Assembly: GCF_036017915.1 (NCBI RefSeq)
Contig: NZ_CP107929.1
Span: 372,001-436,000 of the forward strand
DNA: 64,000 nt
Source of the DNA: Micromonospora sp. NBC_00421
GTDB taxonomy: Bacteria; Actinomycetota; Actinomycetes; Mycobacteriales; Micromonosporaceae
Reading direction: 5' to 3'
Numbering within the stretch: the first letter of the stretch is position 1; every line of letters starts with the position of its first letter. The notes beneath the pieces were generated by a model, which had not been told where the DNA came from, did not search any database, and saw nothing but the letters and a program-made list of their open reading frames with translations. The translations under genes were made by a program, and so were the position numbers. This document shows positions 63,862-64,000 of the stretch, piece by piece.

Positions 63862-64000
63862 GCCACTTCGGCGGGGGTGCCACCGGTGATCCGCAGCAGC
63901 TCCGGGTAGCTGGTCGGGAAGACGGCCTGCGGTACGCCACCGGCGGCCCACACCTCGGCGTACCCGGTCAGGGCGGTGTCGACCAGGGTGCGCAGCGGCC
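63858..64000 (-). CDS. YbaK/EbsC-family protein (3' part)
   Basis: The last 46 codons of a deacylase-like gene that runs off the window end. EVWAAGGVPQAVFPTSYPEL and LRITGGTPAEVA match the C-terminus of YbaK/EbsC/ProX-like proteins that hydrolyse misacylated tRNA. Its stop overlaps the CrtA-like start (GTGA). Confidence 0.75.
   Translation of the reverse strand, partial: PLRTLVDTALTGYAEVWAAGGVPQAVFPTSYPELLRITGGTPAEVA

Overview
The window is 64 kb of very GC-rich DNA (roughly 72-73 % by eye), with dense genes, frequent GTG starts and many 4-base GTGA/ATGA overlaps. The gene content points to a mycelial actinomycete of the family Micromonosporaceae (Micromonospora or a close relative). Gene order resembles the Mycobacterium tuberculosis Rv2172c-Rv2196 region in pieces: qcrA/qcrB, a DEDD-exonuclease/GIY-YIG protein (Rv2191-like), a PimB mannosyltransferase, a FadD15-like acyl-CoA ligase plus SRPBCC protein, RNase AS (Rv2179c), class II DAHP synthase (Rv2178c), a PknL-like kinase beside an Rv2175c-like DNA-binding protein, an IdsA-type prenyl synthase and metF. 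Most of the window is therefore a conserved housekeeping backbone with lineage-specific insertions.

Layout. 0-2.8 kb: the 3' end of the cytochrome bcc operon and a secreted DUF4142 protein. 2.9-10 kb, minus strand: a small Lrp-type sensor, two tandem paralogous membrane proteins, a sugar-nucleotidyltransferase, a Nudix hydrolase, a short RelA/SpoT enzyme and a DEDD/UvrC-like nuclease. 9.9-14.7 kb, plus: a NYN-domain protein, an intergenic stretch with a 40-bp palindrome, a Cys-rich small protein, an M48 protease behind a 17-codon leader ORF, and PimB. 14.8-21.7 kb, minus: GGDEF-EAL protein, SAM methyltransferase, NarL-type two-component system, FadD15. 21.9-27.3 kb, plus: SRPBCC protein, Cys-motif protein, ROK glucokinase, EEP-family phosphatase, FMO and an alpha/beta-hydrolase homologue. 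27.3-35.8 kb: otsA, a membrane protein, a repeat-rich 1.3-kb non-coding stretch, a class III cyclase/ATPase and a Crp-type regulator. 36-42.7 kb: RNase AS, a PPOX-fold protein, phosphofructokinase, proC, DUF2203, a PLP dehydratase and a sortase/DUF4397 pair. 42.9-52 kb: two GNATs, SGNH esterase, glutathione peroxidase, chitinase, AraC regulator, lipoprotein, DAHP synthase and threonine aldolase. 52.2-58.9 kb: endonuclease IV, PknL, Rv2175c-like protein, prenyl synthase, metF and a CDP-alcohol phosphotransferase. 58.9-64 kb, minus: a carotenoid tailoring operon.

How the genes work together. Prenyl diphosphate synthesis (55.8-56.9 kb) and the 59-63.9 kb operon (CrtA-like, CruF-like, GT2, CrtI/CrtD-like) fit a glycosylated C40 carotenoid with a modified psi end, like the sioxanthin described from Salinispora. 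The cyclase and Crp genes may form a cyclic-nucleotide unit, and PknL and the Rv2175c-like protein a kinase-substrate pair. Several genes (nudix, histidine kinase, SRPBCC, GNAT, aroG, idsA, metF) have a TANNNT -10 box ending 6-7 nt before the start codon, which indicates leaderless mRNAs.

Nothing here looks like a prophage, IS element, CRISPR array, tRNA or rRNA. The least explained signals are the orphan palindrome at 11.46 kb, two families of dispersed inverted repeats in intergenic DNA, scattered 15/16-bp minisatellites (two in frame inside genes), the missing start codon for a zinc-ribbon extension of the cyclase, and an alpha/beta-hydrolase homologue without its nucleophile.
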